A stretch of 64,000 nt of DNA from F23-B02 sp963625685 (GCA_963625685.1 CAVFTR010000004.1:62001-126000); one strand, 5' to 3'. Counted from the first letter of the stretch, positions 16,934 to 25,505 are shown. Numbers and translations are program-made. The notes: generated by a model from the letters alone, not told the origin.

Positions 16934-17410
16934 ATGGGGTTCATGTGGTGTGGTCACCGGAAAATGCATCGCAGGGCGACGCTTCGTGCAAGGAGCAATA
17001 AACGCTCGGCGCTAAATTGCGCGCATTTTTGAGCCGAAATGATTTTCACCTGTGCTGTTTTAACGAAATTCTTAACGCTTCTTAATATAAACGGCGCTCC
17101 CGGGCGCCGTTTCCTCGCTCACCGAGCCTGCGCCGGCCGCGAAAATGCATATCCCGCGCGGCAAAATCGCAGATAAATGCAGGCCACGCTTCATTTAAAA
17201 CGCCGCTTTTGCATAAACGGCGCAGGCAAACTTGCAAAAAAGCGGACGTTTGCAGCCTGTAAAAGCCCTAAAACGAATAATGAAGCCGTGCCCTGTGCAA
17301 ATTGCAAAATACTTGACAAAACCCTTCTGCAAGTTTTCAAATTGCCGCTGCAAAACGCAAATCATTGTGCAGGTTCCACAAAAAGCAAAACTCGTTTTTG
17401 TGAAAAACGG
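16934..17410. other. Long intergenic stretch with hairpins and TGCAAA-type repeats
   Basis: No convincing coding region. At 17089-17112 a perfect 9-bp hairpin (AAACGGCGC with its complement) lacks a strong T run. From about 17190 to 17390 the composition becomes AT-rich and short TGCAAA/TTTGCA-like words recur at least six times, irregularly spaced. No known RNA family was recognised. Confidence 0.5.
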
Positions 17411-17438
17411 TTGATTTTCTCGGCGGGATGACTATAAT
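17411..17438 (+). promoter_or_regulatory. Promoter of the 27-codon peptide gene
   Basis: TTGATT and TATAAT separated by 16 bp. Transcription would begin near 17445, giving a leader of about 50 nt that ends in an AAAGGAG ribosome site. Confidence 0.7.
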
Positions 17439-17494
17439 GAAAACTGCAAAGAGGAAATAAACTCAGGGCCTGAATTTGAAAGGAGCGCACAGCT

Positions 17495-17578
17495 ATGTTA
17501 ACAGGTATCGGTATTTTCGGAGCGGCATATCTCACCGGCATGGTTTGGATGACCGTCAAGGGCATGCAGAAGGCTTGA
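17495..17578 (+). CDS. Small hydrophobic peptide, 27 aa
   Basis: A 27-codon reading frame with ATG start, a good AAGGAGCG ribosome site 7 nt upstream, its own promoter and its own terminator 23 bp after the stop. The peptide has an uncharged hydrophobic span of about 19 residues (LTGIGIFGAAYLTGMVWM core) and a basic tail VKGMQKA, the layout of a single-pass membrane miniprotein with a cytoplasmic C end. No similar peptide is known to me. The complete small transcription unit is the main reason to believe it is translated. Confidence 0.6.
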   Translation: MLTGIGIFGAAYLTGMVWMTVKGMQKA

Positions 17579-17601
17579 TCGAGTGTAATATACAGCTTCA
17601 G

Positions 17602-17629
17602 GTCCCCGCTTCGGGGACTTGATTTTTTT
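17602..17629 (+). terminator. Terminator of the small peptide unit
   Basis: GTCCCC stem with GCTTC loop and complement, followed within 5 nt by seven T residues. Its tail overlaps the -35 element of the next gene. Confidence 0.8.
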
Positions 17630-17648
17630 ATGCCGGGGCGTGTATAAT
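17619..17648 (+). promoter_or_regulatory. Promoter placing transcription at the rluA-type start codon
   Basis: TTGATT (17619-17624) and TATAAT (17643-17648) with an 18-bp spacer. Only 7 nt separate the -10 box from the ATG at 17656, so the transcript should begin at or one base before the start codon. Confidence 0.65.
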
Positions 17649-17655
17649 ATCGCGT

Positions 17656-18633
17656 ATGAAAGAGCTGACCGTAAGGCGAAACGACGCAGGTCAGCGGCTC
17701 GACCGCTTCGTAGGCAAGGCCGTGCCGCTGCTGCCGGAGACGCTGCTGCAAAAGTATATAAGGATAAAGCGCATAAAGCTCAACGGCAGGGGCGCAAAGC
17801 GCGATACGCGGCTTAACGAGGGCGATGTTCTGAGCCTTTACATAAACGACGAGTTTTTTGAAAAGCCGCGCGAGGAAAACGCCTATCTAAAGGTCGGAAA
17901 GCCGCGGATAAGCATCGTTTACGAGGACGACAACATCCTGCTTGCCGATAAAAAGCCGGGCGTGCTGTGCCACAGCGCGGGCGTCTGGGATTACAATACC
18001 CTTATAGCGAATATCCAGGCCTATCTTGCGCAGAAGGGCGAGTGGGACCCCAGGAGCGAGAACTCCTTCGCCCCCGCTCTGTGCAACCGCATCGACCGCA
18101 ACACCGGCGGCATAGTCATCGCCGCGAAAAACGCCGAGGCGCTGAGGATATTAAACGACAAGATCCGCGGCAGGGAGATAGAAAAATACTATCTCTGCGC
18201 CGTTCAGGGAAAGCCGCGCCAGCCGCAGGGCAGACTGGAGAACTATCTTTTCAAGGACGCCGCGAAAAATCAGGTGTATGTCAAAAGCCGTCCCGAGCCA
18301 GGCGCGAAGACCGCCGTTACGGAGTACAGGCTCATAAAAAGCTCGGGCGCTCTCTCGCTCATTGAGTGCAGGCTGCTCACCGGACGCACGCACCAGATAC
18401 GCGCCCAGATGGCGCACGCGGGGCTCCCTCTGCTCGGCGACGGGAAGTACGGCAGCGAGCGCTTCAACAAAAGCTTCGGCGAAAAGGGACAGGCGCTTTA
18501 CTCGTATAGGCTCGTATTTTCCTTCCCGACGGACGCCGGCATACTGGAGTATTTAAGGGGCAGGACCTTCACCGTCGAGGGCGTTGATTTCGCGGAAAAA
18601 TACTTCGGCATCACCTGTCTTGACGGCATTTGA
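17656..18633 (+). CDS. RluA family pseudouridine synthase
   Basis: 325-aa enzyme making pseudouridine in rRNA or tRNA. An N-terminal S4-like RNA-binding segment (about residues 12-60, with a KYIRIKRIKLNG core) precedes the catalytic domain, whose active-site aspartate lies in CNRIDRNTGGIVI. The TGRTHQIRAQMAHAGLPLLGD block is the second family signature. RluA, RluC and RluD types cannot be separated here. There is no ribosome site before the ATG; the promoter geometry predicts a leaderless mRNA. Confidence 0.87.
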   Translation: MKELTVRRNDAGQRLDRFVGKAVPLLPETLLQKYIRIKRIKLNGRGAKRDTRLNEGDVLSLYINDEFFEKPREENAYLKVGKPRISIVYEDDNILLADKKPGVLCHSAGVWDYNTLIANIQAYLAQKGEWDPRSENSFAPALCNRIDRNTGGIVIAAKNAEALRILNDKIRGREIEKYYLCAVQGKPRQPQGRLENYLFKDAAKNQVYVKSRPEPGAKTAVTEYRLIKSSGALSLIECRLLTGRTHQIRAQMAHAGLPLLGDGKYGSERFNKSFGEKGQALYSYRLVFSFPTDAGILEYLRGRTFTVEGVDFAEKYFGITCLDGI

Positions 18634-18662
18634 AAAAATCTCGCAAAAAATGCGGAAAGTTG

Positions 18663-18691
18663 TTGACTTTACGGGATATATTATGTATATT
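18663..18691 (+). promoter_or_regulatory. Promoter of potABCD
   Basis: TTGACT and TATATT with a 17-bp spacer. The transcription start would be close to 18698, directly before a strong leader hairpin. Confidence 0.75.
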
Positions 18692-18702
18692 GTTCACGAT
18701 GC

Positions 18703-18738
18703 AAAGGGCACTCCGGACGCAGGTCCGAGGTGTCCTTT
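18703..18738 (+). promoter_or_regulatory. Leader hairpin upstream of potA
   Basis: An imperfect 16-bp inverted repeat (AAAGGGCAC... pairing with ...GGTGTCCTTT, inner CGGAC/GTCCG) lies at the very 5' end of the predicted transcript. It is followed by an AT-rich stretch rather than a clean T run. It could stabilise the 5' end or act as a weak attenuator; no known riboswitch class was recognised. Confidence 0.5.
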
Positions 18739-18770
18739 CTCATATATTTTTATGAAATGGGGGAGGATAA

Positions 18771-19937
18771 ATGTCCAAGGAACTCATTCGCCTTGTGAAT
18801 TGTCAAATGGCGTTTGACGACGAGATCGTTTTAGACGATATTAACCTGTATTTTAATGATAAGGAATTCCTCACGCTCTTAGGCCCCTCCGGCTGCGGCA
18901 AGACCACCACGCTCAGGATCATCGGCGGTTTTATCAGGCCCACCGGCGGCGACGTGCTCTTTGACGGCGTGAGGATCAATGATGTCCCGCCTCACAAGCG
19001 CAAGGTCAACACGGTCTTTCAGAAGTACGCGCTGTTCCCGCATCTTGATGTGTACGAGAACGTGGCCTTCGGCCTGCGCCTTGCAAAGCTCTCCGAGGAC
19101 GAGATCGACGAGCGAGTCACCGAAATGCTCGAGATCGTCAGCCTCAAGGGCTTTGAAAACCGCAGAGTATCGCAGCTGTCCGGAGGTCAGCAGCAGCGCG
19201 TGGCGATCGCCCGCGCTCTTGTCAACCGACCCAAGGTGCTGCTGCTCGACGAGCCGCTCGGAGCTCTCGACCTGCGTCTTCGCAAGGATATGCAGAACGA
19301 GCTCAAGCGTATCCAGCAGGCGATGGGCATCACTTTTATATATGTGACTCACGATCAGGAGGAGGCCCTGAGCATGTCCGACACTGTCGTCGTCATGGAC
19401 AAGGGGCGCATCCAGCAGATCGGCACGCCCGAGGATATCTACAACGAGCCGAAAAACGCCTTCGTCGCGGATTTTATCGGCGAGAGCAATATCCTCGACG
19501 GCGTCATGCTCGAGGACAGACTGGTCAGATTCTTCGGCAGGAAGTTTAAATGCGTCGACTCCGGCTTTGAGAAAAACGAGCCCGTCGACGTCGTCATCCG
19601 CCCCGAGGATATCGACATCGTCGCCCCCGACGACGGACATCTGTGCGGAACGGTCACCGCCGTGACCTTCAAGGGCGTGCATTACGACACCATAGTCGAT
19701 TTCAAGGGCTTCAAGTGGCTTATCCAGACGACCGACTTCTACGAGGTCGGCTCGTATATCGGCATACGCCTCGAGCCCGAGGATATCCATATAATGCACA
19801 AGAGCGAGTACTCCGGCCAGTTCGGCGACTACAGCTCCTACTCGGCAGAGTACGACGAGATGGACGACCCCGACCTCTATCCGGAGGATGCAGAGGAGAG
19901 CGAGGAGTCCCCGGAGGGCGGCGAAAATGAAGAATAA
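18771..19937 (+). CDS. potA: Spermidine/putrescine ABC importer ATPase PotA
   Basis: 388-aa ATPase energising polyamine import. Walker A GPSGCGKTTT near residue 39, signature LSGGQQQRVA, Walker B VLLLDEPLGALD and switch histidine in VTHDQEEALS are intact, with an approximately 130-residue regulatory TOBE-like C-terminal domain. An acidic tail of about 35 residues rich in Asp, Glu, Ser and Tyr extends past the usual end. A GGGAGGAT ribosome site lies before the ATG. It is first of a four-gene overlapping operon. Confidence 0.92.
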   Translation: MSKELIRLVNCQMAFDDEIVLDDINLYFNDKEFLTLLGPSGCGKTTTLRIIGGFIRPTGGDVLFDGVRINDVPPHKRKVNTVFQKYALFPHLDVYENVAFGLRLAKLSEDEIDERVTEMLEIVSLKGFENRRVSQLSGGQQQRVAIARALVNRPKVLLLDEPLGALDLRLRKDMQNELKRIQQAMGITFIYVTHDQEEALSMSDTVVVMDKGRIQQIGTPEDIYNEPKNAFVADFIGESNILDGVMLEDRLVRFFGRKFKCVDSGFEKNEPVDVVIRPEDIDIVAPDDGHLCGTVTAVTFKGVHYDTIVDFKGFKWLIQTTDFYEVGSYIGIRLEPEDIHIMHKSEYSGQFGDYSSYSAEYDEMDDPDLYPEDAEESEESPEGGENEE

Positions 19938-20739
19938 AGCCCTTGCCGCGCCCTATCTCGTGTGGATGGCGCTGTTTACGATAGTCCCGCTCGCCATCGT
20001 CGCCTACTACGCCTTTACGGACGCTTCCACGGGCGAGTGGACCCTCGCGAACATCTCAAACCTCGGAAACTATATGCCGATACTCATAAAGAGCATATGG
20101 CTCGCGCTGATCTCGTCGCTTATCTGCATCGTCATCGGCTACCCCGTGGCGTATTTCATCGCAAACTGCCGCGAGACGACGCAGCGCTTTCTGTACATGC
20201 TCGTCATGCTCCCGATGTGCATAAGCTTCCTTCTGCGCACCCTCGCCTGGGTCGCGCTCACGGAGGACACCGGCATCATAAACAACTTCATAACGGCGCT
20301 CGGCCTTCAGCCGCTGCCGCTTATCCGCAATAACGGCGCGGTCGTGCTCGGCATGGTGTACAACTATCTGCCGTACATGATAATGCCGCTGTATACGGTC
20401 ATCATGAAGATCGACCGCCGCCTTATCGAGGCCGCGCAGGATCTCGGCTGCGACGGAGTGAATGTGTTCCGCCGCGTGATCCTGCCGCTGTCCGTGCCGG
20501 GGATAATCTCGGGCTTTACGATGGTCTTCGTCCCGGCGGTATCGACCTTTTACATCTCGCAGAAGCTCGGCTCGTCGGGCACGACGCTCATCGGCGACGT
20601 TATAGAAAGCCAGTTCAAGACCGCGTACAACCCCAATCTCGGCGCGGCGCTGAGCCTTGTCCTGATGGTGATGATATTCATCTGCATCGGGGTCATGAAC
20701 CGCTTCGGCGATGAGGAGGGGGAGGTCGTGACGCTGTGA
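19927..20739 (+). CDS. potB: Spermidine/putrescine ABC importer permease PotB
   Basis: 270-aa permease with six hydrophobic helices and the EAA-type loop IEAAQDLGCDGVNVFRRVILPLSVPGI that docks on PotA. The ATG at 19927 overlaps the potA end by 11 bp and gives the normal N terminus (MKNKALAAPYLVWM). An upstream in-frame start would add 13 basic residues from inside potA and is unlikely. Confidence 0.92.
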   Translation: MKNKALAAPYLVWMALFTIVPLAIVAYYAFTDASTGEWTLANISNLGNYMPILIKSIWLALISSLICIVIGYPVAYFIANCRETTQRFLYMLVMLPMCISFLLRTLAWVALTEDTGIINNFITALGLQPLPLIRNNGAVVLGMVYNYLPYMIMPLYTVIMKIDRRLIEAAQDLGCDGVNVFRRVILPLSVPGIISGFTMVFVPAVSTFYISQKLGSSGTTLIGDVIESQFKTAYNPNLGAALSLVLMVMIFICIGVMNRFGDEEGEVVTL

Positions 20740-21572
20740 AGAATTTCAACAAGGTATTTACCGTCATCGTCCTGCTTTTTCTGTACATCCCGATGATCGT
20801 CCTCGCCGTGGGCTCGTTCAACAGCGGCATGGACATCGCGGTGTTCAAGGGCTTCACGCTGGATAACTACGCCGAGCTCTTCCGCGACGGCGTGCTGCTG
20901 CCGCTGCTGCTAAACTCGGTCATCGTCGCGCTCCTGTCGGCTCTGTTTGCGACCATACTCGGCACGGCGGCCGCCCTCGGCATACATTCCATGGGCCCGC
21001 GCCTTCGCAGCTTCACCATGGGCGTGACGAACATCCCGCTGACTAACCCCGAGATCGTCACCGGCGTATCGCTGGCGCTGCTGTTCGCCTTCGTCGGAAC
21101 GATGCTGAAGATAAACAACATCCTCGGCTTTGCAACGCTGCTTATAGCGCATATAACCTTCAATCTGCCCTATGTCATACTCTCGGTCATGCCGAAATTA
21201 AGGCAGATGGATCCCAATCTGCGCGAGGCGGCGCTCGACCTCGGCTGCACTCCCTGGCAGGCCTTTTACATGGTCGTTATCCACGAGATAACGCCGGGCA
21301 TCGTCTCCGGCGCGCTCATGGCCTTCACCATGAGCCTCGACGACTTCGTCATCAGCTATTTTGTCTACGGCCCGCGCTTTGTCACCCTGCCGGTCGAGAT
21401 ATATAACTACACCAAAAAGCCCCTCCAGCCGAAGATATACGCCCTGTTTACGCTGCTGTTCGCGGCGATACTCATCGTTATGGTGCTCATGAATCTTCTT
21501 CAGGAGCGGGACGCGAAGCGCTCGCGCGAAAGCCGCAGCGCCTTCCACAGGGGAAGGAAGGTGGGCGTATGA
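20736..21572 (+). CDS. potC: Spermidine/putrescine ABC importer permease PotC
   Basis: 278-aa second permease with six helices and the EAA loop REAALDLGCTPWQAFYMVVIHEITPGI. It uses a GTG start that overlaps the potB stop by 4 bp (GTGA). The C-terminal 25 residues are basic and cytoplasmic. It forms the heterodimeric channel with PotB. Confidence 0.92.
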   Translation: MKNFNKVFTVIVLLFLYIPMIVLAVGSFNSGMDIAVFKGFTLDNYAELFRDGVLLPLLLNSVIVALLSALFATILGTAAALGIHSMGPRLRSFTMGVTNIPLTNPEIVTGVSLALLFAFVGTMLKINNILGFATLLIAHITFNLPYVILSVMPKLRQMDPNLREAALDLGCTPWQAFYMVVIHEITPGIVSGALMAFTMSLDDFVISYFVYGPRFVTLPVEIYNYTKKPLQPKIYALFTLLFAAILIVMVLMNLLQERDAKRSRESRSAFHRGRKVGV

Positions 21573-22756
21573 AAAGAGCGATACCGCTGCTGCTGTGCGT
21601 GCTCATGCTGCTGAGCGCGCTCCCCGTGCAGGCCAAGGCCGACGACGTCACCATAAACGTCTACAACTGGGGACAGTATATCTCCGACGGCACCGACGGC
21701 TATATTGACGTCAATAAGGCCTTCACCGAGAAGACCGGCATCAAGGTAAACTACATGACCTTCGACTCGAACGAGACCATGTACACCAAGCTCAAGACCG
21801 GCGGCAGCACCTACGACGTCATCATCCCATCGGATTACATGGTAGCCCGCCTCATAGCCGAGGACATGCTCGAGCAGCTCGACTACTCGAACATCCCCAA
21901 CTACGCGCTCGTCGACGACGCGTACAAAAACACCTCCTACGACCCGGAGAACAAATATTCCGTGCCCTACACCTGGGGGACCGTCGGCGTTATCTACAAC
22001 AAAAAGTACGTCGACGAGGCCGACCTCGGCTCGTGGGAGCTTCTGTGGAACGATAAGTATTCCGGCAAGATACTGATGTTTGACAATCCGCGCGACGCCT
22101 TCGCGATAGCGGAGCTCATGCTGGGGATAGATATCAACACCGAGGATCAGGACGAGCTGCGCTCGGCGGCCTATAAGCTCATCGAGCAGAAGCCGCTCGT
22201 GCAGGAATACGTCATGGACCAGATATTCAGCAAGATGGAGCGCGAGGAGGCGTGGATAGCGCCGTACTACGCAGGCGACTATCTGCTGATGGAGCAGGAA
22301 AATCCCGACCTCGGCTTTTATTTCCCGGAGGAGGGCTTCAACCTCTTCATAGACGCCGCCTGCATCCCGAAGGGCTGCCAGAACAAGGCCGCGGCCGAGG
22401 CGTATATAAACTTCCTGTGCGACCCCGAGATATCGGGCGAGAACCTCGATTACCTCGGCTACTCAACGCCCATATCCGAGGCAAAGCAGTATATGGATCC
22501 CGAGACCGCCGAAAGCGATATAGCCTATCCCACGCAGGAGACGCTCGAAAACGGCAGGGCCTTCATAAACCTCTCCGAGGAGACCAGCCGCTTCACCGAT
22601 TCGCTCTGGCTCCAGGTCAAAACTCAGGGCGGCGTGGATACCTACGCGATAGTATCCATGTGCGCCGTCGCCGTGCTGCTCGCGGCCTACTTCGTCATCC
22701 ACAGCGTGCGGAAGAAAAAGCGCATAGCAAACCGCTGCAAGAAGTGGAAGCAATAA
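21569..22756 (+). CDS. potD: Spermidine/putrescine-binding protein PotD with C-terminal membrane anchor
   Basis: 395-aa substrate-binding protein. It has a signal peptide (about residues 1-25) and the PotD fold beginning INVYNWGQYISDG, followed by SDYMVARL and PYTWGTVGVIYNKK blocks that line the polyamine site. No lipobox cysteine follows the signal; instead a hydrophobic helix near residues 355-375 followed by a Lys/Arg-rich end appears to anchor it. Overlap with potC is 4 bp. Confidence 0.88.
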   Translation: MKRAIPLLLCVLMLLSALPVQAKADDVTINVYNWGQYISDGTDGYIDVNKAFTEKTGIKVNYMTFDSNETMYTKLKTGGSTYDVIIPSDYMVARLIAEDMLEQLDYSNIPNYALVDDAYKNTSYDPENKYSVPYTWGTVGVIYNKKYVDEADLGSWELLWNDKYSGKILMFDNPRDAFAIAELMLGIDINTEDQDELRSAAYKLIEQKPLVQEYVMDQIFSKMEREEAWIAPYYAGDYLLMEQENPDLGFYFPEEGFNLFIDAACIPKGCQNKAAAEAYINFLCDPEISGENLDYLGYSTPISEAKQYMDPETAESDIAYPTQETLENGRAFINLSEETSRFTDSLWLQVKTQGGVDTYAIVSMCAVAVLLAAYFVIHSVRKKKRIANRCKKWKQ

Positions 22757-22785
22757 AAAAATCTCGCCTAATGGCGAGATTTTTT
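22755..22785 (+). terminator. Bidirectional terminator between potD and a zinc-ribbon gene
   Basis: A 13-bp perfect stem AAAAAATCTCGCC with its complement around a TAAT loop. A6 and T6 runs on the flanks let it serve both potD and the convergent minus-strand gene. Confidence 0.9.
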
Positions 22786-22786
22786 G

Positions 22787-23041
22787 TTACTCTTGCTTAT
22801 TATCAAGATGAAATATCGGGTGGTCGAAGGGATAGTCCCCGTAGCTTATCAGAACCACGCGGCACTTCGGGCAGTTGTACGCCTCGACGGCGGCGCTGCT
22901 GTCCGACAGATACAGCTCATCCTTCGCAATGCCGGGGAGCGCCGGAACGAGCTTTTTCTTCGTGCTCCAGCATACGCCGTCGCGGCTCTGCATGTACCCG
23001 GGCAGCATCTCGCCGTCGCAGTACGGGCATGTTTTGCCCAT
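22787..23041 (-). CDS. Small zinc-ribbon protein (DUF6487-like)
   Basis: 84-aa protein with two knuckles, CPYC at residues 5-8 and CPKC about 50 residues later. An intervening GYMQSRDGVCW motif is followed by an aromatic strand. Such proteins are common small orphan genes in Clostridia and their function is unknown. A GGAGGTC ribosome site lies upstream. The family name is from memory of the pattern and is tentative. Confidence 0.6.
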   Translation of the reverse strand: MGKTCPYCDGEMLPGYMQSRDGVCWSTKKKLVPALPGIAKDELYLSDSSAAVEAYNCPKCRVVLISYGDYPFDHPIFHLDNKQE

Positions 23042-23082
23042 TTTGTGACCTCCTTAATATGCTGTGTATACTGACAGCTTAG

Positions 23083-23258
23083 CACTTCGTTTCATCGTTG
23101 TCAATCGAAGGTATTATCTGCAAACTATTAAACCTCCTGCCGGCAACAAAACGGGAAAGGATCCGAAAACTATTATTCCTTATCCTGCGGATCGTCCTTA
23201 TAGTGGATGCGCTTGCCGAAACGCGCAAGGCAGGGAAGACCTGCCCTGCGTACAGTAA
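23083..23258. other. Intergenic stretch with a possible C-terminal gene remnant
   Basis: No start-to-stop gene is visible. On the minus strand an open frame without a start codon ends at 23173 and would read ...ARFGKRIHYKDDPQDKE, which looks protein-like and may be the tail of a lost gene. A short GGCAGG/CCTGCC hairpin near 23230 could end transcription of the minus-strand gene next to it. Confidence 0.3.
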
Positions 23259-23834
23259 CTAATCGTTATTCAGGTAAACGCTCAGGTCAAGGTCGGTCAG
23301 GGGGATGAGATAGTAAAGATATTCGTCTCCCCAGCAGGCCTTGACCCAATATGCGGTCTCGGGGGCGGGCTCGTCGATCACATAAGTGCGCTTGCCGCCG
23401 CCAAGCTGCAAAACGGAATCGGCATTTTCCGTGCGGAGCTCATCTGTGGGCGAAAAGCCTTCGCCGAAGACATAGACCGTGACCTTATCGGGGGCTTTGC
23501 GGCCGCGCTCAAAAAGCAAGGTGATAGGAGAATCGGCGGCCGCGTCGGGTATTACATGGTCGAATACGCCGACGGGATATTTTCGGCCTCCGTCAGGAAG
23601 ATGTGTTTCCATGTACAGCTCAGAATCCTCGTCAAGAGGATGTTTAGGTGTCATCCACTTATAACCGACACAGCTCGGGTTGTCGTATACGGCAGTGCTG
23701 CCGTCCGCGTTGGTGTATTCGGCTTCGAGCTTTACGAAATAATGACCGTCCTCATGAGGTATCAATGCTATGACGATCGCCGCGATAACCGCCGCTATAC
23801 CGACTGCTATCCATATGCGTTTCGATTTTGACAT
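23259..23834 (-). CDS. Membrane-anchored protein of unknown function
   Basis: 191-aa protein with a basic N terminus and one transmembrane helix (about residues 7-25), then an extracytoplasmic domain rich in beta-strand-forming and acidic residues. No motif was recognised; there are only two cysteines. A GGAGGT ribosome site precedes the ATG. It lies 9 bp after a secreted-protein gene on the same strand and is probably co-transcribed with it. Confidence 0.6.
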   Translation of the reverse strand: MSKSKRIWIAVGIAAVIAAIVIALIPHEDGHYFVKLEAEYTNADGSTAVYDNPSCVGYKWMTPKHPLDEDSELYMETHLPDGGRKYPVGVFDHVIPDAAADSPITLLFERGRKAPDKVTVYVFGEGFSPTDELRTENADSVLQLGGGKRTYVIDEPAPETAYWVKACWGDEYLYYLIPLTDLDLSVYLNND

Positions 23835-23843
23835 GTTTACCTC

Positions 23844-25064
23844 CTAAACACTGAAAGCGCAGACAAGTCTTGCGCTATTTGCTGAAGCAAAAAATGAGGT
23901 GGCTCCAGATAGGGGAATATTGTAGGATATATTGTACTCTGCCTGGGAGCTAAAAGTGTAAGCCGCTGAATGTGAAGTTCCGCTGTTGTTGGCAATGTTA
24001 AAGGTAACCGCCATGCCTGAGTTGTTTAATACGTTAGTATTGCAGCTACTACTAAACTTACTGGTCACATATCCATAACTCCCCTGACAATATGAAGATG
24101 TATTACCTGAAAGTGCCTTGAGCGCGGCTTCGAATGTTGCTGTTGGTATACCGAAATCCGAAAGGATTGCTATTACCATTTCTGCAAATCCGTTTTTATA
24201 TTCAGGATTGACTACTGCATTGAAATCTCCATTTTTCACTTCATCAATTCCGTCAATATAACTTAGATTTGCAGAACCACGAGTGAGTTTTATAGTTATT
24301 TTATTCACTCTTACTTTGCATGAGTTATTACCCATGTTTTTATAGTAAGAACTTATGGCGGATGTAAATGTCTGAACACGTGCGCCTGCTCTTCTTGCGT
24401 TAGACGCATAATAGACGGTCAGCTTTTGACCGTTGACCGACGACATGTTGGCCATGCTAACGGTTCTTGTGGACACTTGCCTAAAAACGGCCTGCGGTAT
24501 GGAAGCTAAAACTGATGGCTCTTCTAAGAGCTCCGAGTCGGTTTCAACTTCGGCAATTGGCCTTACAACATCGACATCATCGGCCATAACACGTTCGCCG
24601 AAGGCAAACATAATCTGTGCATCGGAATCAATTAAGGGATTAATAACTATTCCTGCGTTGATTTTGTTTTCACCAACCGATTTTGTAAAACCGGCTGTGA
24701 GCGGCAGATTGATTTCGCCTATTGAAATTTCGCCGTAGAGAGGTCCGTTCAATATGCTCGAGCCGTCAGTAAGCTCAAGAAGATCAACATCGCCAGCGGC
24801 GGTTAAAAGATAATCGTTTTCTCCTACACTTATAGTAGCAGACATGCTTACATGGAAAATGTCATCTTTCATGGTGCGCGAAACATTGTAATTATATTCC
24901 GCATCAGTATTTCCGGTACCAAAAAGAGCCTCAAATTCATCATTTGTTATAGCGGCTATGGAACTGTTTCCATGCAGAGCAATGCCGTCCGCAAAAGCTG
25001 TCACGCCCAGTGACATCATAATAGCAAATATAAGGACATAGCACAAGAATTTTCTAAACTTCAT
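23844..25064 (-). CDS. Secreted protein of unknown function, 406 aa
   Basis: A signal peptide (about residues 1-25, ending VTAFA) is followed by a mature protein rich in Ser, Asn, Thr and Ala with many predicted beta strands. No anchor or catalytic motif was recognised. Base composition is visibly more AT-rich than in flanking genes, suggesting later acquisition. A good AGGAG ribosome site lies upstream. It sits between two other exported-protein genes on the same strand. Confidence 0.65.
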   Translation of the reverse strand: MKFRKFLCYVLIFAIMMSLGVTAFADGIALHGNSSIAAITNDEFEALFGTGNTDAEYNYNVSRTMKDDIFHVSMSATISVGENDYLLTAAGDVDLLELTDGSSILNGPLYGEISIGEINLPLTAGFTKSVGENKINAGIVINPLIDSDAQIMFAFGERVMADDVDVVRPIAEVETDSELLEEPSVLASIPQAVFRQVSTRTVSMANMSSVNGQKLTVYYASNARRAGARVQTFTSAISSYYKNMGNNSCKVRVNKITIKLTRGSANLSYIDGIDEVKNGDFNAVVNPEYKNGFAEMVIAILSDFGIPTATFEAALKALSGNTSSYCQGSYGYVTSKFSSSCNTNVLNNSGMAVTFNIANNSGTSHSAAYTFSSQAEYNISYNIPLSGATSFFASANSARLVCAFSV

Positions 25065-25082
25065 TTTTGCTCTCCTTTGTTA

Positions 25083-25505
25083 TTAATATTCGGCATAGTT
25101 GGTGATAGTGATAGTTTCCGTGTTTTTTGCGTACAGTGTGAACATTGTCGTGCAGCGGTAGCTGCCGGAGCCGGTGAGCTGCTTAGTAAAGGATGTCATC
25201 ATTTTTGAAGAGTTTACGCTGTGGTAAATGTAATTATCGGAAGTGCCGACATTTACCTTGACCCACTTGGTTCCGGACTTTTTCTCGATACAGGTCTTCG
25301 CTTTGATTTTTGTTACATCGCTTTTGCCGAAGCATCTGAGCGTAACAGATGAATTTCCATCCCCGACAATGATAAATGTAACCGTCGGTTTAGCCGAGTA
25401 CAGGCTTTGAGTCTCGATGCCGCCGGGGGCCTGCGCGGCACATGCGGAAACAGGCACGCCGGTGATGATCAGAAGACTCAGCATAAAGCAAGCTATCCTT
25501 CTCAT
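25083..25505 (-). CDS. Secreted protein of unknown function, 140 aa
   Basis: Signal peptide (about residues 1-23, ending SACA) plus a 115-residue Ser/Thr/Lys-rich beta domain with three cysteines. No family was recognised. It is the first gene of a three-gene minus-strand group of exported proteins and lies back to back with an ECF sigma factor gene, which may control it. A GGAGGG site precedes the ATG. Confidence 0.6.
   Translation of the reverse strand: MRRIACFMLSLLIITGVPVSACAAQAPGGIETQSLYSAKPTVTFIIVGDGNSSVTLRCFGKSDVTKIKAKTCIEKKSGTKWVKVNVGTSDNYIYHSVNSSKMMTSFTKQLTGSGSYRCTTMFTLYAKNTETITITNYAEY

Noticed and set aside
17089..17112. A perfect GC-rich hairpin that could end a small RNA
   Set aside because: It lacks a T run and no promoter was found at a suitable distance upstream, so it was not called a terminator or RNA gene.
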